NCBI GenBank assembly: GCA_964370855.1
Contig: CAYJMF010000028.1
Location: 1 to 48,644, forward strand
DNA from: JAKLKS01 sp964370855
GTDB taxonomy: Bacteria > Planctomycetota > JAJSAM01 > JAKLKS01
Length of the DNA stretch: 48,644 bases
Direction of reading: 5' to 3'
Shown here: positions 39,791 through 48,644 of the stretch, in pieces
How positions within the stretch are numbered: position 1 is the first letter of the stretch
Layout: each line of letters opens with the position of its first letter
Notes under the pieces: generated by a model
Databases searched by the model: none
Seen by the model: only the letters and a program-made list of their open reading frames with translations
What the model was told of the DNA's origin: nothing
Position numbers and translations under genes: made by a program

Positions 39791-42600
39791 TCCCCAAGCC
39801 TCGTGCTCGCGACGTCGAAGTACATGAGGAGCTTTTCGTCCTCCTGGAGGACACTCTCGGGAATGCGCGCGGCCACCTCCACGATGGCCTTGTAGTTCCG
39901 GGCGTCGTAGGCCGCTTTGAACCCGGCACGAATGGCCTCGGTCCGGAACTGCTTGAGCCGGCCCTTGGAACCCTGGTACCTAGCAAACTCCTCGAGCAGG
40001 GCCTTCTCACGAAGGCGAACAAGGTCGCCCTCCTTACCGGGATCCGGGACGTACCAACGGTCCCTGGCCTTCTCGACGAGGGGCTTGTCATCCTTCGCAA
40101 GGCCCCGCAGGTCCTTGAAGTTGTCCTTCAGGTAGGAGTGGATCTGGCTCGGGACGGGTCCCTTGCCGTCATAGCAGAGAAAGTTGGACTCGAGGATGTC
40201 GCGAAGTTCGACAGTGGCCTCGTAGCTGGCCCAGACCTTGATCTCCTTCGTGAACTGGGGCTGGAGATCCTGGAAGGTCCGAGGCTTTAGGTTCAGCTGC
40301 TGGCGGACCCACTGGAGGGCGGATGCCTCATCGGTGATCGCTAGCACCAACTGTCGAAGGACCTTGACCGAGCCACGCCTGCGGTCGTACTCGGCAGCCT
40401 GATGAGGCAAGAAGTACATCCCATCCCGCTTCGGGAAGCGCTGCTCAAGGCCAGCGTAGAACTCGGGCGCATCCATGGGGACACCGAGCCCGCGCTGGAC
40501 ATGGAAGCCAATCATCCGGTCCATCAGCACCTGGGCAGTGCGCTCCGAAAGGACCTCAGCCTCGTCCTCCCTGCCCACGAACACAGGTATGTTCCCAAGG
40601 TGCTCGGCTATGAAGGCCCACACACCAGCCTCCGAGGCATCCCCCAGGGTGAACTTGAGGGCAAGGTCATCCGTCGGCTTGTACGCGGAGATCACAAGGT
40701 CCTGCTTCACCGCGGAACTTGTCACCTGTCGGTAGGAGCCAGACTGCTTATCTAGAGTGCGGACGTCCGCTACGACAAAGCCCACGGCACCCATGGCCTC
40801 CTGGATAGCTCGCCACACCGCGTTGCTTGAGTTGCTAAAGACGACGGTGATCCATCGGCCCGGCTTGAGAACGCGGTGGCACTCCGCAAAGCACTTTCGC
40901 ACAAGGACCTGGTATTCACCCAGAGCCTTGCCCTTGTGCCCATCGACAATCGCCTCTGGAGCGGTGTCAGTGCAGACCCCTAGCCAGGACTCGATCATCA
41001 GGTTCAGGTCTGCGTAGGGGATATTCGACCCGAATGGAGGATCCGTGAAAATGTAGTCAGCAGTATTGCTGGGAATGCCGATCGACTCGCAACTCTGGGT
41101 GGACACGATCGATGGTGACCGTCCACGGAAGGAGGCAAACGCCTTCGCCAGGCGCGACAACTTTCCATCGAGGACATACCAGGGGCTGAGTTCCGCGTGC
41201 TGCGACGGAATATAGTAAATCCCCTTCATGTACTGCGACACCTGTGAGTACCCCGAAGGCCGATAGGAGTTGGCAATGGAGGAGCTCCATAACGCCTGTT
41301 CGATTAGGAAGTGCAGAGCATTCCGCTGCCTTGTGTCGGCCACCTGCCCAGCCTTGTGCCACAGGGCCCCCAGCGCTTGCCACACCCGCGGTAAGAACAT
41401 GTGGTGCAGGCTAGACACGCCCTTTGGTCCGAGCCTGGAGCCGTGGTACATCTCCTTGAGGGGGAATGGACGAGTAGGGACAACCGGTGGGAACGGCAAT
41501 CGCTCGATCTTCTTGATCCGCTTGAGGTCTTCGTCGTCGGGCACCTTCTCATGGCGATGGCTGCCTAGCGCGTAGACCAAGAGCACAGGCCTAAGGCGGA
41601 TCCGCTTCCAGGGCTGACCCGTGGCGGGGTCTATCAGCGCTTCAAAGGACCGAACGAGGCTCTCCTTGTGAAGCGAAGCGGAGCAGCCCGGACACGGGAA
41701 GTGCTCGCGAACGCGCTTCGTCTTCAGGTCCAGAGCTTCATTGACGAACACGACTTCGCCACTGCATTCCGGGCAGGCGAAGACCTCACTCCAGACTGTG
41801 TACTCGATCCTTCCCTTGGACCTGCCATCGGAGTGAAGGGTCTCGTACATCCAGCCAAGTTCAGCGTCAACCTCGTCAAGTATCCGCCGCCCCTCCGCGA
41901 GAAACACCTCTGCATCGAACGGAAGGTTGTATCCAGCTGCGATGAAGGTGGCCGCGGGGCTGAGGTCATTGAGAACCACGCGGCGGGGGCCCCAATCAGG
42001 TTTGGAACGCCCCGCACCCTTCCACTGGGCCTCAACCTCGTCTCGAAAGGCCTTCGGTGCCGCACCGCACCACTGGGCCGCCACGCCAGTCATTCCTGTA
42101 CCGCAAAATCCATCGAACACAATGTCGCCCGGCATTGTGTAGTGAAGGATTGACGGGACTATGGCAAGGTGCGGCACCTTCGTGTGATAACTGTGGGCCT
42201 TGTAGATTTGGTCAGTCTTGCCCACGCTGGTGTCCACGGCGAACGGTTCCCTGTGGTAAGGCTGCTTCGGGTCGTAAGGCTTGCCATATACGCGAACAAA
42301 CTCCTCCAGGAACGGGTTCGGGCAGGCTGTGTAGTACGGAGGGTCCGAGAGTCGCAGGATTGCCTCGTCGGCCCCAAGTGGGAACCCTTCTGTCTTGCGG
42401 AACTCGGGGTCCTTCAGCTTTTCCGCGAGCAACGCCATGAAGTGCGCCCGCCGGGCGTCGTCGTCTGGGAAGTGCATCCCAAGGCACTCGACCCCCCCGG
42501 CCTTCTGCTCCGCCAGCTCCTGGGCGTAGGACTTCTCGAAGAACTCGAACTGTCCACCCTTGGGGAACAGCCGTCTCGTCTTCCGGTCCTTCCTCGCCAC
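39787..42600 (-). CDS. pglXI: PglX-type DNA methyltransferase of BREX type 3
   Basis: 937 aa. It carries an unusual early DPPYYTACPNPF (86-97), the SAM site FDGFCGTGMTG (162-172), and a four-Cys zinc ribbon CPEC...CPGC at about 275-312. A second catalytic-type block, YIFTDPPFGSNIPYADLN, lies near residue 525. This is the long site-specific methylase of BREX-3 that marks self DNA, presumably at adenine. The recognition site cannot be read. GTG start at 42600; 37 bases separate it from brxC, with a small GGGCT/AGCCC stem there, the largest gap in the operon. Confidence 0.9.
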   Translation of the reverse strand: MARKDRKTRRLFPKGGQFEFFEKSYAQELAEQKAGGVECLGMHFPDDDARRAHFMALLAEKLKDPEFRKTEGFPLGADEAILRLSDPPYYTACPNPFLEEFVRVYGKPYDPKQPYHREPFAVDTSVGKTDQIYKAHSYHTKVPHLAIVPSILHYTMPGDIVFDGFCGTGMTGVAAQWCGAAPKAFRDEVEAQWKGAGRSKPDWGPRRVVLNDLSPAATFIAAGYNLPFDAEVFLAEGRRILDEVDAELGWMYETLHSDGRSKGRIEYTVWSEVFACPECSGEVVFVNEALDLKTKRVREHFPCPGCSASLHKESLVRSFEALIDPATGQPWKRIRLRPVLLVYALGSHRHEKVPDDEDLKRIKKIERLPFPPVVPTRPFPLKEMYHGSRLGPKGVSSLHHMFLPRVWQALGALWHKAGQVADTRQRNALHFLIEQALWSSSIANSYRPSGYSQVSQYMKGIYYIPSQHAELSPWYVLDGKLSRLAKAFASFRGRSPSIVSTQSCESIGIPSNTADYIFTDPPFGSNIPYADLNLMIESWLGVCTDTAPEAIVDGHKGKALGEYQVLVRKCFAECHRVLKPGRWITVVFSNSSNAVWRAIQEAMGAVGFVVADVRTLDKQSGSYRQVTSSAVKQDLVISAYKPTDDLALKFTLGDASEAGVWAFIAEHLGNIPVFVGREDEAEVLSERTAQVLMDRMIGFHVQRGLGVPMDAPEFYAGLEQRFPKRDGMYFLPHQAAEYDRRRGSVKVLRQLVLAITDEASALQWVRQQLNLKPRTFQDLQPQFTKEIKVWASYEATVELRDILESNFLCYDGKGPVPSQIHSYLKDNFKDLRGLAKDDKPLVEKARDRWYVPDPGKEGDLVRLREKALLEEFARYQGSKGRLKQFRTEAIRAGFKAAYDARNYKAIVEVAARIPESVLQEDEKLLMYFDVASTRLGE

Positions 42601-42637
42601 GGTGGATACCTCTCGCGGGCTCGAAGCCCGGAAGCGA

Positions 42638-45600
42638 CTACTCGATCACGAAACGCACCTTCGACTTGTCTTTGCCGCGGACCAAGGCCGCGACGTGCGC
42701 CCGGAACCGCTGCTCCAGTTCCTCCGTAGTGCATGGGATGCCGCCCTTGAGGAGCGCGTCACGAAGAGCCTCGCGGTCGATGACCACCTTCTCCAAGCTC
42801 GAGAAGACCTCTTGTAGCGCCTTGACGAAGGCCTGGGAGATTTCCTCGGGCAGTGCCTCGTCCTTGAGGAACTTCTTCAGCGCCTTCCTCTCGGCGTCTG
42901 CTACGAGCTCCATCCGGTCCACGACGGTCGGGTCTTCGAGGTTTCCGAGAAGAGTCGTGGTCCACTGCTGGAGGATCTCGTCCAGCCGTTTGTCGACCGT
43001 CTTGATGGCCTCGGCGGCAGACTGGTCGCGGGTCGCGGCGTCACCGGGACGGAAGTCGCACTGAGGGTAAGGACAGGTCGGACGGGCATCGAGGTCCTTC
43101 TTGGAGAGAGCGAAGCAGGCCTTGAGCCGGAAGAGATCGTCCTCCAACTGGCGGAACTGCCCCGCCGGGAGCATCTCCACCCCCGTCAGCGTCCGTAGAG
43201 CCACGAGGCGTGCGTCCTTGGAAAGTTGGCCCTTCTTCTTGTCGTCGTTGACTCCGAGGCGAGCCTTTTTGTGGAAGCCGAGGTAGGCGTCCTGGTAGCG
43301 GGACTTCAGGTCGGCAAGGGTCGCGTCGAGATGCCTGTGGAACCCGGCGTCGGCCCGCTCCTTGGGGTTGGCCAACTTCGCGACGAGGGCGTCGCGAGCC
43401 GTGCGCATCTCGGCCCGCCAGGGGTGATCGTCCGGAAGCACGGACTCGGCGAGGGTCACGTAGTTGATCACCGGACCAACGCGCGCGAGTACCTGCACGA
43501 GTTCCTCGACCTGGCGGACGAGGGTGATCCCGTCCCCCTGCGCACGGACGGTGCGGGCGTCGTGGGGGAAGTTCTTGAGCCGCCCCAGCGAGTTGAAGGG
43601 CTGGAGCGACTCGAGGAAGGTCTTGTGATCCTCGAGCTTCTTGCGCCACGAAGTCTGCTCCTGAGACGCGAGTATGGGCCGTCCGCCGAACTCCAGCCCC
43701 TGCTCCACGCTACGAAGCGCCGTCGTGGCCGCGGTGGTGCGCTTCTCCGCCTCGACGCTCAGTGTGACGACGGCCTTCTCACGGGTGGCATCGTTGACGA
43801 TGAGCCCGGCTGGCAGTTCCAACACCTCGAACAGCTCCTTCAGTGCCGCTAGGGGGAGCTCCTTGGGCCGATCGACGAGCTTGAACGCCGCGATGTCGTC
43901 GACGGAGAGGCGCGCCAGCTTCTCGAGCCCCGCGGCGTCGATCTTCTCCCCGGGGAGGGAGAGGACGAGATCGCCGCTGTGGACGAGCGCGACCAGGGTG
44001 ACTGCGAGGAACTCCGGTTCGATGCGGAAGGGCATCCAGTACTCGACGCCCAGCTCGTCGTGGACGAGTTCGGCGCGGTTGACGACCTGCCCGTGCTTCT
44101 TTCCGTCGAGAAGGGCCTTCACCTGCCGGGCGTACTTGGACTCCGTGGCCCGGGGGCGATCCCCGTCCAGGAGGCCGAGGGCATCGAGAACCGCGGTCCC
44201 CTGCTTCGTCTTGCCGCCTCCGGCCAGCCAGCGGACAGCCTCCTGCGCCGCCTGGGCCCGGTTGTCCTTGGTGATGAGGAGCGAGAAAGTGGGGTAGTCG
44301 GCACTCCGGCTGGCGAATTCCGGCGCGAGGCACAGGGATCCGGCGAGGTTCACGTTGTCCCGCACCGACGCCTGCCCTGCGCCCCCGGACACCTTCCCGT
44401 GGATGACATCGGAGAGCCCGCGGGGTCGGCCCTGGTAGACGACCTCGAAGGACGAAGCCATGTGCTCGCGGAGCCAGGTCGTCAGCTCCCGCAGGTAGTC
44501 ATTGGCCTTGCCTTCGTAGATCTTCCGGTTGGCCCCGGAAGCCGTGGCGGCCTGCTCGCGGGCGCCGGCGTAGGCCCTGAGGTGCCCGGTAAAGACGTCG
44601 TCCTTCTTCTTCAGGCGGAAGAACACCTCATCGGTCTTCTTCTCGTCCTTGAAGGGGGGCGGCTCGTGCGGCTGAAGGAAGTAGAGGTAGAAGTCGCGGG
44701 GAGGCTGGGCGGTGGACCGCTCGTTGGGCGCCCCGAAGAACAGGTAGCCCAGGCGGCCTGACTTCCGCTCTCGCCACTCGAGTTCGTACTCCCAGATCTT
44801 GTAGCCCTCGACCTTGGGAGGCGTCTCGGCGCACTCAAGGACCCGGGCGAGGGCCTCGAAGTAGTAGCGGTCGAGCTCGTTGGGGACGAGCTGGTCGGCC
44901 TTCTTGGCGATGAGAGACTCGAAGTCGATGTCCTTCTTGAGGTCGAGGTAGTACTGCCCGTTCTCCTTGTTGAACGTGAGGAACTGCCCGTTGACGGTAC
45001 GCATGACGTCCTGGAGGACCTTCTCGATCATGGTCTTGAGGAACTCGGGGTCGGCCTCGGGGGTCGGGAGATGGAGCAGCAGGTCGTCACGGAGCTCTTC
45101 CGGAGTCGCCCCCATGGGGGCGTCGATGTCGTCGTGGGTGAGCCGGTGGACGCACAGGGCGTCCACGATGCGCTCGGCGACCTGGCGGTACTGGGGCCGC
45201 GGGAACGCGTGCTTGATCCGGCCCTGGAGCACCTCGCTCTTCTCGATGACCTGGCTGATCTCGGGAACCGCCTTGAATGCCGGATTGTCCGTGAGGACCC
45301 GCCAGTAGGAGTCGTAGGCCACCACGCCGGGCTCGGTGTCGGGGATCTCCTTGTCGAGGCGCCGCCGGATCTCGGCGCTCAGCGTCTTCAGGATCTCCCG
45401 CTGCTCGGCGACGGAGACCCGGGCGAATGTCTCGAGGTAGACCGGGTGGACCGGGAAGAGGCGCACGAACTCATCCATGCGCTCGTTGAGTGCTCCGTAG
45501 AGGGGGGCGAAGCGCAGGAGGTGCTCGCGGATCTTCTCCTGCTGGTCCGGGGACTTCCGGAGGAGCCTCTCGGATACGACGTAGGCGACGTCCTCGCGGG

Positions 45601-46339
45601 CGATCCGCACCTGCTCGAAGCGGTCCTTCACGCGCTTGAGCGTGTCCGCCACGAACTGGAAGCGGGCCGAGTCGAAGAGACTCTCCTGGAGGCCAGCAAG
45701 GAACCGGAAGCGGCTCGACTTGCAGAACTCTCCCATCTCCCTCAGGAAGTTGAGGTCGAGGATGACCTCCTGGTCCTTGCGGGACCGGAGGTAGTCGAGC
45801 ATCTCGTCCACGACGAGCAGGAGACCGTGGTCGGGGTGCTTGGCCTCGAACTGGGCCATCATCTCCTGCAGGGCGTCCTTGTTGTTGGCGGCGCGCTTGT
45901 CGTTGGGGAACTCGTAGGAGACGCCGAGCTTCTTCAGGCCGGACTCGAGCTGGAGCCGGAGGATGTCCCGCAGCCCTCCGGTCACGCCGCCAAGCTCGGT
46001 GCGGATGACCTTGAAGCGGCCGGCGATGGTGCCCAGGGCCTTCTTCGCCTGCGTGGCCTTGACACAGTCCACCAGTTCCGCCCGCTCGGCGATGGAGGAG
46101 AGGACGGCCATCAGATGGGACTTGCCGGTCCCGTAGTTCCCCACGACGAGCAGGCCCTTGTTGTCGTGAGGCTTGGCGAACTGGAGGTGCGGGACAATGA
46201 GTTCCGCAATGCGGTCGCCCATCGGTTCCGAGATGACAAACGTCTCGACGAGACGCTTCGCTTTTGAGGCTGCGTCTGCCTCGCGGAGGTGAACGACGGT
46301 CTCCACCGGCTCGAAGTCGACGACGTCCCTGTACTTCAT
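42638..46339 (-). CDS. brxC: BrxC/PglY-like ATPase
   Basis: 1233 aa. Walker A VVGNYGTGKSHL (65-76) and Walker B LLLVVDEMLDYL (173-184) lie in an N-terminal AAA domain that starts MKYRDVVDFEPVETVVHLREAD. A very long helical body follows, with a four-Cys segment near CPYPQCDF in the last 200 residues. BrxC/PglY is a core BREX component. The ATG overlaps the brxF stop (ATGA). Length is normal for the family and no interruption is seen. Confidence 0.92.
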   Translation of the reverse strand: MKYRDVVDFEPVETVVHLREADAASKAKRLVETFVISEPMGDRIAELIVPHLQFAKPHDNKGLLVVGNYGTGKSHLMAVLSSIAERAELVDCVKATQAKKALGTIAGRFKVIRTELGGVTGGLRDILRLQLESGLKKLGVSYEFPNDKRAANNKDALQEMMAQFEAKHPDHGLLLVVDEMLDYLRSRKDQEVILDLNFLREMGEFCKSSRFRFLAGLQESLFDSARFQFVADTLKRVKDRFEQVRIAREDVAYVVSERLLRKSPDQQEKIREHLLRFAPLYGALNERMDEFVRLFPVHPVYLETFARVSVAEQREILKTLSAEIRRRLDKEIPDTEPGVVAYDSYWRVLTDNPAFKAVPEISQVIEKSEVLQGRIKHAFPRPQYRQVAERIVDALCVHRLTHDDIDAPMGATPEELRDDLLLHLPTPEADPEFLKTMIEKVLQDVMRTVNGQFLTFNKENGQYYLDLKKDIDFESLIAKKADQLVPNELDRYYFEALARVLECAETPPKVEGYKIWEYELEWRERKSGRLGYLFFGAPNERSTAQPPRDFYLYFLQPHEPPPFKDEKKTDEVFFRLKKKDDVFTGHLRAYAGAREQAATASGANRKIYEGKANDYLRELTTWLREHMASSFEVVYQGRPRGLSDVIHGKVSGGAGQASVRDNVNLAGSLCLAPEFASRSADYPTFSLLITKDNRAQAAQEAVRWLAGGGKTKQGTAVLDALGLLDGDRPRATESKYARQVKALLDGKKHGQVVNRAELVHDELGVEYWMPFRIEPEFLAVTLVALVHSGDLVLSLPGEKIDAAGLEKLARLSVDDIAAFKLVDRPKELPLAALKELFEVLELPAGLIVNDATREKAVVTLSVEAEKRTTAATTALRSVEQGLEFGGRPILASQEQTSWRKKLEDHKTFLESLQPFNSLGRLKNFPHDARTVRAQGDGITLVRQVEELVQVLARVGPVINYVTLAESVLPDDHPWRAEMRTARDALVAKLANPKERADAGFHRHLDATLADLKSRYQDAYLGFHKKARLGVNDDKKKGQLSKDARLVALRTLTGVEMLPAGQFRQLEDDLFRLKACFALSKKDLDARPTCPYPQCDFRPGDAATRDQSAAEAIKTVDKRLDEILQQWTTTLLGNLEDPTVVDRMELVADAERKALKKFLKDEALPEEISQAFVKALQEVFSSLEKVVIDREALRDALLKGGIPCTTEELEQRFRAHVAALVRGKDKSKVRFVIE

Positions 46340-46860
46340 GGAGCCTCCTGAGCACCGGGAAGCGAGACGGCGGGGGGTGCTTGAGGCTCCCCGGCCACAG
46401 CATCGACGATGACGGCGTCCACTCCTCGGTAGGAACGGGCCTCGGGGTGACCAGGTGCCGCGTAGGTCAGGACCCCGGCCCGGTGGGAACCGGCCCAGGT
46501 GGCAACGACGGTCCGGTTGCGAGATGACTGCTGCAGAACCCTCAGAGGGTCCAAGCCGAGGTCCGGGCTGAAGAGAACCTCGAGGTTGTCCACGAACACC
46601 GTGTCCCCCTCCACGCCATCGAGGAGGTCCGCCACAAGCCGTGCCGTCTGGGCCGACCGCTCCTTGCGCGGCAAGTCCAGAAGCGGCTCGGAGAGGCGGA
46701 GGTTGAGGTTCAGGACCGTCCCGCCGTTGTCTGACGCTACCTGCCGAAGGGCCGGCGTCTTGCCGGTTCCGGAGGGCCCCACGAGGAGCACAAGCCGGTG
46801 GTAGCGGCCGGAGGCATCCTGGACGGCGCCGAGGAGCCGGTCGATGAGCCGACGGTCCAT
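46336..46860 (-). CDS. brxF: BrxF, small P-loop protein of BREX type 3
   Basis: 174 aa. P-loop VGPSGTGKT at about 26-34 and a short Walker B-like TVFVDNLEVLF, with no other domain. BrxF is the gene that marks type 3 BREX and stands first in the operon, as here. The start at 46860 has AAGGAGA upstream; the ORF remains open to 46932 with an arginine-rich extension that I reject. The 162 bases before it (46861-47022) should hold the operon promoter, but I see no convincing boxes. Confidence 0.85.
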   Translation of the reverse strand: MDRRLIDRLLGAVQDASGRYHRLVLLVGPSGTGKTPALRQVASDNGGTVLNLNLRLSEPLLDLPRKERSAQTARLVADLLDGVEGDTVFVDNLEVLFSPDLGLDPLRVLQQSSRNRTVVATWAGSHRAGVLTYAAPGHPEARSYRGVDAVIVDAVAGEPQAPPAVSLPGAQEAP

Positions 46861-47022
46861 CCTCGGTGTCTCCTTCCTTGAGAGGCGGGCGTCGCCAAGG
46901 CCGTCAGCCGCCCGCGGACGCCTACGCCCCAATCACTAGGGGGACCATTGTGTCGCCGTCGCCCGCAGGGGGGAAGCACTTCTCCTGTGACACTGCTGAT
47001 GGTCTGGGTGTGGCCGAGTGGA

Positions 47023-47586
47023 TCAGCCCTCGTCGTCCTCCGTGTAGAACGGTTCCTCTTCGTCATCATCCTCTATCTCGTCGCCGTCGGCGTTGTGGTA
47101 GATGGCATCCCCTTCCTCCTCTTCCTTGCGGATGGCTTTCATGTCGTAGTCCCCATCGTCATCGTCATCAAAGTCCCCGCCCGCGAACTCCCTCTGCCAT
47201 TCGGGGTCATCTGCGGGATTGAACGGTGGGGGAGCACCCACGGCTGGCACCGACCGCTGGCACGCGCCTGGACCAATCCGCTCGACTGCGATGATCTCGA
47301 AGGGGCAGATGACATACGGAGCGTGGGCCTTCCCTCCCCATGGCAAGTCGTCGCCTTGCGGAACTACGACGTGGCGGAACCGTGCACCGATGACCCCTCG
47401 GTTTGGCCGGTGTTTTGGGCAATGACCGGAAGTCTCCAATCCCTGGGCGTCAAGGACCGCGTGCCGTCCGTAGCACCACGTGACGAAGGCCTTACACCGG
47501 CGCTCATGGAAATCCGTGGAAGCGCAGAGGGGGCACGGTTTCACCCTCACTCTGTTCTCTCGTGCACGCTCGGAGTAAGCGCTCAT
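47023..47586 (-). CDS. Zinc-ribbon protein with acidic C-terminal tail
   Basis: 187 aa, not recognised. The N-terminal part has CPLC, then C and C-x-GRH...HCPKH, a likely zinc site. A middle beta region (FRHVVVPQGDD, YVICPFEIIAVERI) leads to a tail of about 60 residues packed with Asp and Glu (DFDDDDDGDYD, DDDEEEPFYTEDDEG). Such tails can mimic DNA or bind basic proteins. GGAGG lies before the ATG. It reads in the same direction as BREX, 162 bases upstream of brxF, and is divergent from the HTH gene. Confidence 0.7.
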   Translation of the reverse strand: MSAYSERARENRVRVKPCPLCASTDFHERRCKAFVTWCYGRHAVLDAQGLETSGHCPKHRPNRGVIGARFRHVVVPQGDDLPWGGKAHAPYVICPFEIIAVERIGPGACQRSVPAVGAPPPFNPADDPEWQREFAGGDFDDDDDGDYDMKAIRKEEEEGDAIYHNADGDEIEDDDEEEPFYTEDDEG

Positions 47587-47662
47587 GGGTCGCCTCCGCA
47601 GCCCCGAGGGGTGGCCTATCCGACTTCCGCCTCGGCCACCAAGTACACATCGAGGACCAAGA

Positions 47663-48196
47663 ATGCCTGAACCGAAATCCACGCTCAGGTTCCACGGTAC
47701 CCGCCTCACCGACCTCCGCGAGGATGCCGGGATCTCCCAGAAGGCGCTCGCGACGCGCCTTGGCCTGCCCTGGCAGCTGGTCTCTCTCTGGGAGTCGTCC
47801 CCGGCCCCGAACTCGCCCCGGGCCTACCCCCTCCACGAGCCCTCGGCTTCCCAACTTCAGGATCTCGCCCGGGAACTCGACGCCCACCCGTCCGACTTCT
47901 TCCACTCCCACGAGGATGCCCCGGCCTCGGAGAGGGACGAGGAGCGAGCCGCCGGGAAGGCCTCCGGCATCCAGTTGGACGGAGAGAAGTTGGCCCGGAT
48001 GAGGAAACTCCGGGGCCTGTCCTACCCCCAGGCCTCCGCCCGGGCCCGGGTCCCCGTGGCCGCGATCCAGGTTGCCGAGGCCGGAAGGACAATCAACACG
48101 GGCGAGCTGCTACGGTTGCTCCAAGTGTATCGGCCCAGGGACGCAGCAGTCACCGTGCTGCCTGTTGTCCTCCGGTCCCCGCGATCTTCTGCATAG
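47663..48196 (+). CDS. Double helix-turn-helix (XRE-like) regulator
   Basis: 177 aa. Two HTH_3 units: RLTDLREDAGISQKALATRLGLPWQLVSLWES (about 13-45) and KLARMRKLRGLSYPQASARARVPVAAIQVAEAG (about 112-145), joined by a charged linker with HSHEDAPASERDEERAAG. Probably a repressor. It is divergent from the acidic-tail gene with 76 bases between the starts, and so is a candidate regulator of that gene and the BREX operon. The end overlaps the convergent gene by 47 bases. Confidence 0.82.
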   Translation: MPEPKSTLRFHGTRLTDLREDAGISQKALATRLGLPWQLVSLWESSPAPNSPRAYPLHEPSASQLQDLARELDAHPSDFFHSHEDAPASERDEERAAGKASGIQLDGEKLARMRKLRGLSYPQASARARVPVAAIQVAEAGRTINTGELLRLLQVYRPRDAAVTVLPVVLRSPRSSA

Positions 48197-48644
48197 CTGC
48201 CTGAGCCGCATCTCGCGCTGCCTTCGCCCGGCGTTCCGCGTCAGTGACGTAGGCGACGAGGGCGTCGCGGAGTTCAGGCCTTTCGATGCCCAACTTGGAC
48301 ACGCAGTACTGGTGGACCGCCTCTCCAAGCCGCGTCATTTGATATCCAATCAGGCTGTCAAGGCCAGGGTCCGTACCGGGAACCAAGTGCGACAGCTCCA
48401 GGGCCTTCAAGTCGGTCGATAGGACTCCAAGCTCCAGCAATCGGCTGATCGCCTGGGCACGAACGGAGCTTCCGAGCATTCGACCCATCGTGTTCATGGG
48501 CGGGTGTTTCATGCCTCCTGCTCTGGCACAGTCCATGAGCGCCAGCCAGCAGGAGAGGTCAAGCGAACCCGCCGTCTGCTTCACTGTGGCTGCTCCGCCC
48601 CCGGATGTCTTGGACACGACGTAGGGTGTTGACGCCGGGTGTCC
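48150..48644 (-). CDS. Unknown protein, 5' end outside the window
   Basis: At least 155 aa; the frame stays open to the right edge (PYVVSKTSGGG), so the true start may lie beyond. Reads LDLSCWLALMDCARAGGMKHPPMNTMGRMLGSSVRAQAISRLLELGVLS, then a helical C-terminus rich in Ala and Arg. The first part could be a winged helix. Not recognised. The 3' end overlaps the HTH gene by 47 bases tail to tail. Confidence 0.6.
   Translation of the reverse strand, partial: GHPASTPYVVSKTSGGGAATVKQTAGSLDLSCWLALMDCARAGGMKHPPMNTMGRMLGSSVRAQAISRLLELGVLSTDLKALELSHLVPGTDPGLDSLIGYQMTRLGEAVHQYCVSKLGIERPELRDALVAYVTDAERRAKAARDAAQAAMQKIAGTGGQQAAR

Larger units (their letters stand above)
29140..48644. mobile_element. 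Defence island stacked at the same tRNA (element B), right end outside
   Basis: From the right att repeat to the edge of the window. Contents: PARIS-like pair, ParB-like protein, type 3 BREX operon with a nuclease, zinc-ribbon and HTH genes. GC is visibly lower than in the backbone, most of all at 29400-32000. Since the repeat at 29092 is only a tRNA 3' half, a second element between it and the true tRNA gene is implied. Its integrase is not in view. Confidence 0.5.

Noticed and set aside
36935..42600. DISARM system (SNF2 helicase plus methylase)
   Set aside because: No drmA, drmB or drmC; PglZ, BrxC and BrxF show that it is BREX-3.
45071..46267. 398-aa plus-strand ORF opposite brxC
   Set aside because: Leu/Val/Glu-rich antisense shadow of the BrxC ATPase domain.
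46995..47025. GGTGTGGCCGAGTGG, like the 5' part of a tRNA-Leu/Ser
   Set aside because: No anticodon arm or 3' half follows and it runs into the acidic-tail gene.
1..48644. CRISPR array
   Set aside because: No run of regularly spaced direct repeats was seen on reading; all repeats found are inverted pairs, paralogues or att sites.

Overview
This window is very GC-rich (by eye well above 65% in most parts) and tightly packed. It looks like a chromosome fragment, probably from a draft or metagenome assembly. It has a 10-N gap at 1128-1137 and three blocks of near-pure G and C runs (about 766-829, 1056-1127 and 5774-5870) that look like assembly or read-end artefacts. A DUF1580-type protein, numerous small secreted and lipoprotein genes and the general style point to a planctomycete or a similarly GC-rich environmental bacterium. 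That placement is inference.

Region 1 (1-24049) is chromosomal backbone. It begins with a truncated murG. It then carries a secreted C-type-lectin/FN3 protein, a fused ADP-forming acyl-CoA synthetase, a family-39 membrane glycosyltransferase, a B12-binding radical SAM enzyme, a YegP-like protein, an ECF sigma factor with its DGPF partner, a GNAT acetyltransferase, a Kelch lipoprotein, a type IB topoisomerase and a DUF433/DUF5615 toxin-antitoxin pair. A zinc-ribbon/two-helix membrane protein family has three members here. Two of them sit in a tandemly duplicated convergent module with paralogous lipoproteins whose genes seem to have leaderless promoters. Two copies of a transposon left end carry a hairpin that hides the transposase Shine-Dalgarno; one copy supplies the first residues of an unrelated membrane protein.

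Region 2 (24067-29139) is a 5-kb integrated element bounded by 48-bp direct repeats. The repeat is the 3' half of a tRNA-Pro(GGG) gene, cut in the anticodon loop. It encodes a tyrosine integrase, an ATGA-coupled partner with a possible winged helix, a membrane protein, a DUF1580 helix-turn-helix protein, an HUH-type rolling-circle Rep protein and an anchored protein of unknown function.

Region 3 (29140 to the right edge) looks like a second island stacked at the same tRNA. It carries a PARIS-like pair (ABC-type ATPase plus DUF4435/TOPRIM effector), a ParB-like protein and a complete type 3 BREX operon read leftwards: brxF, brxC, pglX, brxHII, pglZ, brxA and a translationally coupled PD-(D/E)XK nuclease. 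Upstream of brxF lie a zinc-ribbon protein with an acidic tail and a double-HTH regulator. BREX would modify self DNA and block phage. The PARIS-like pair would guard against phage that disarm it.
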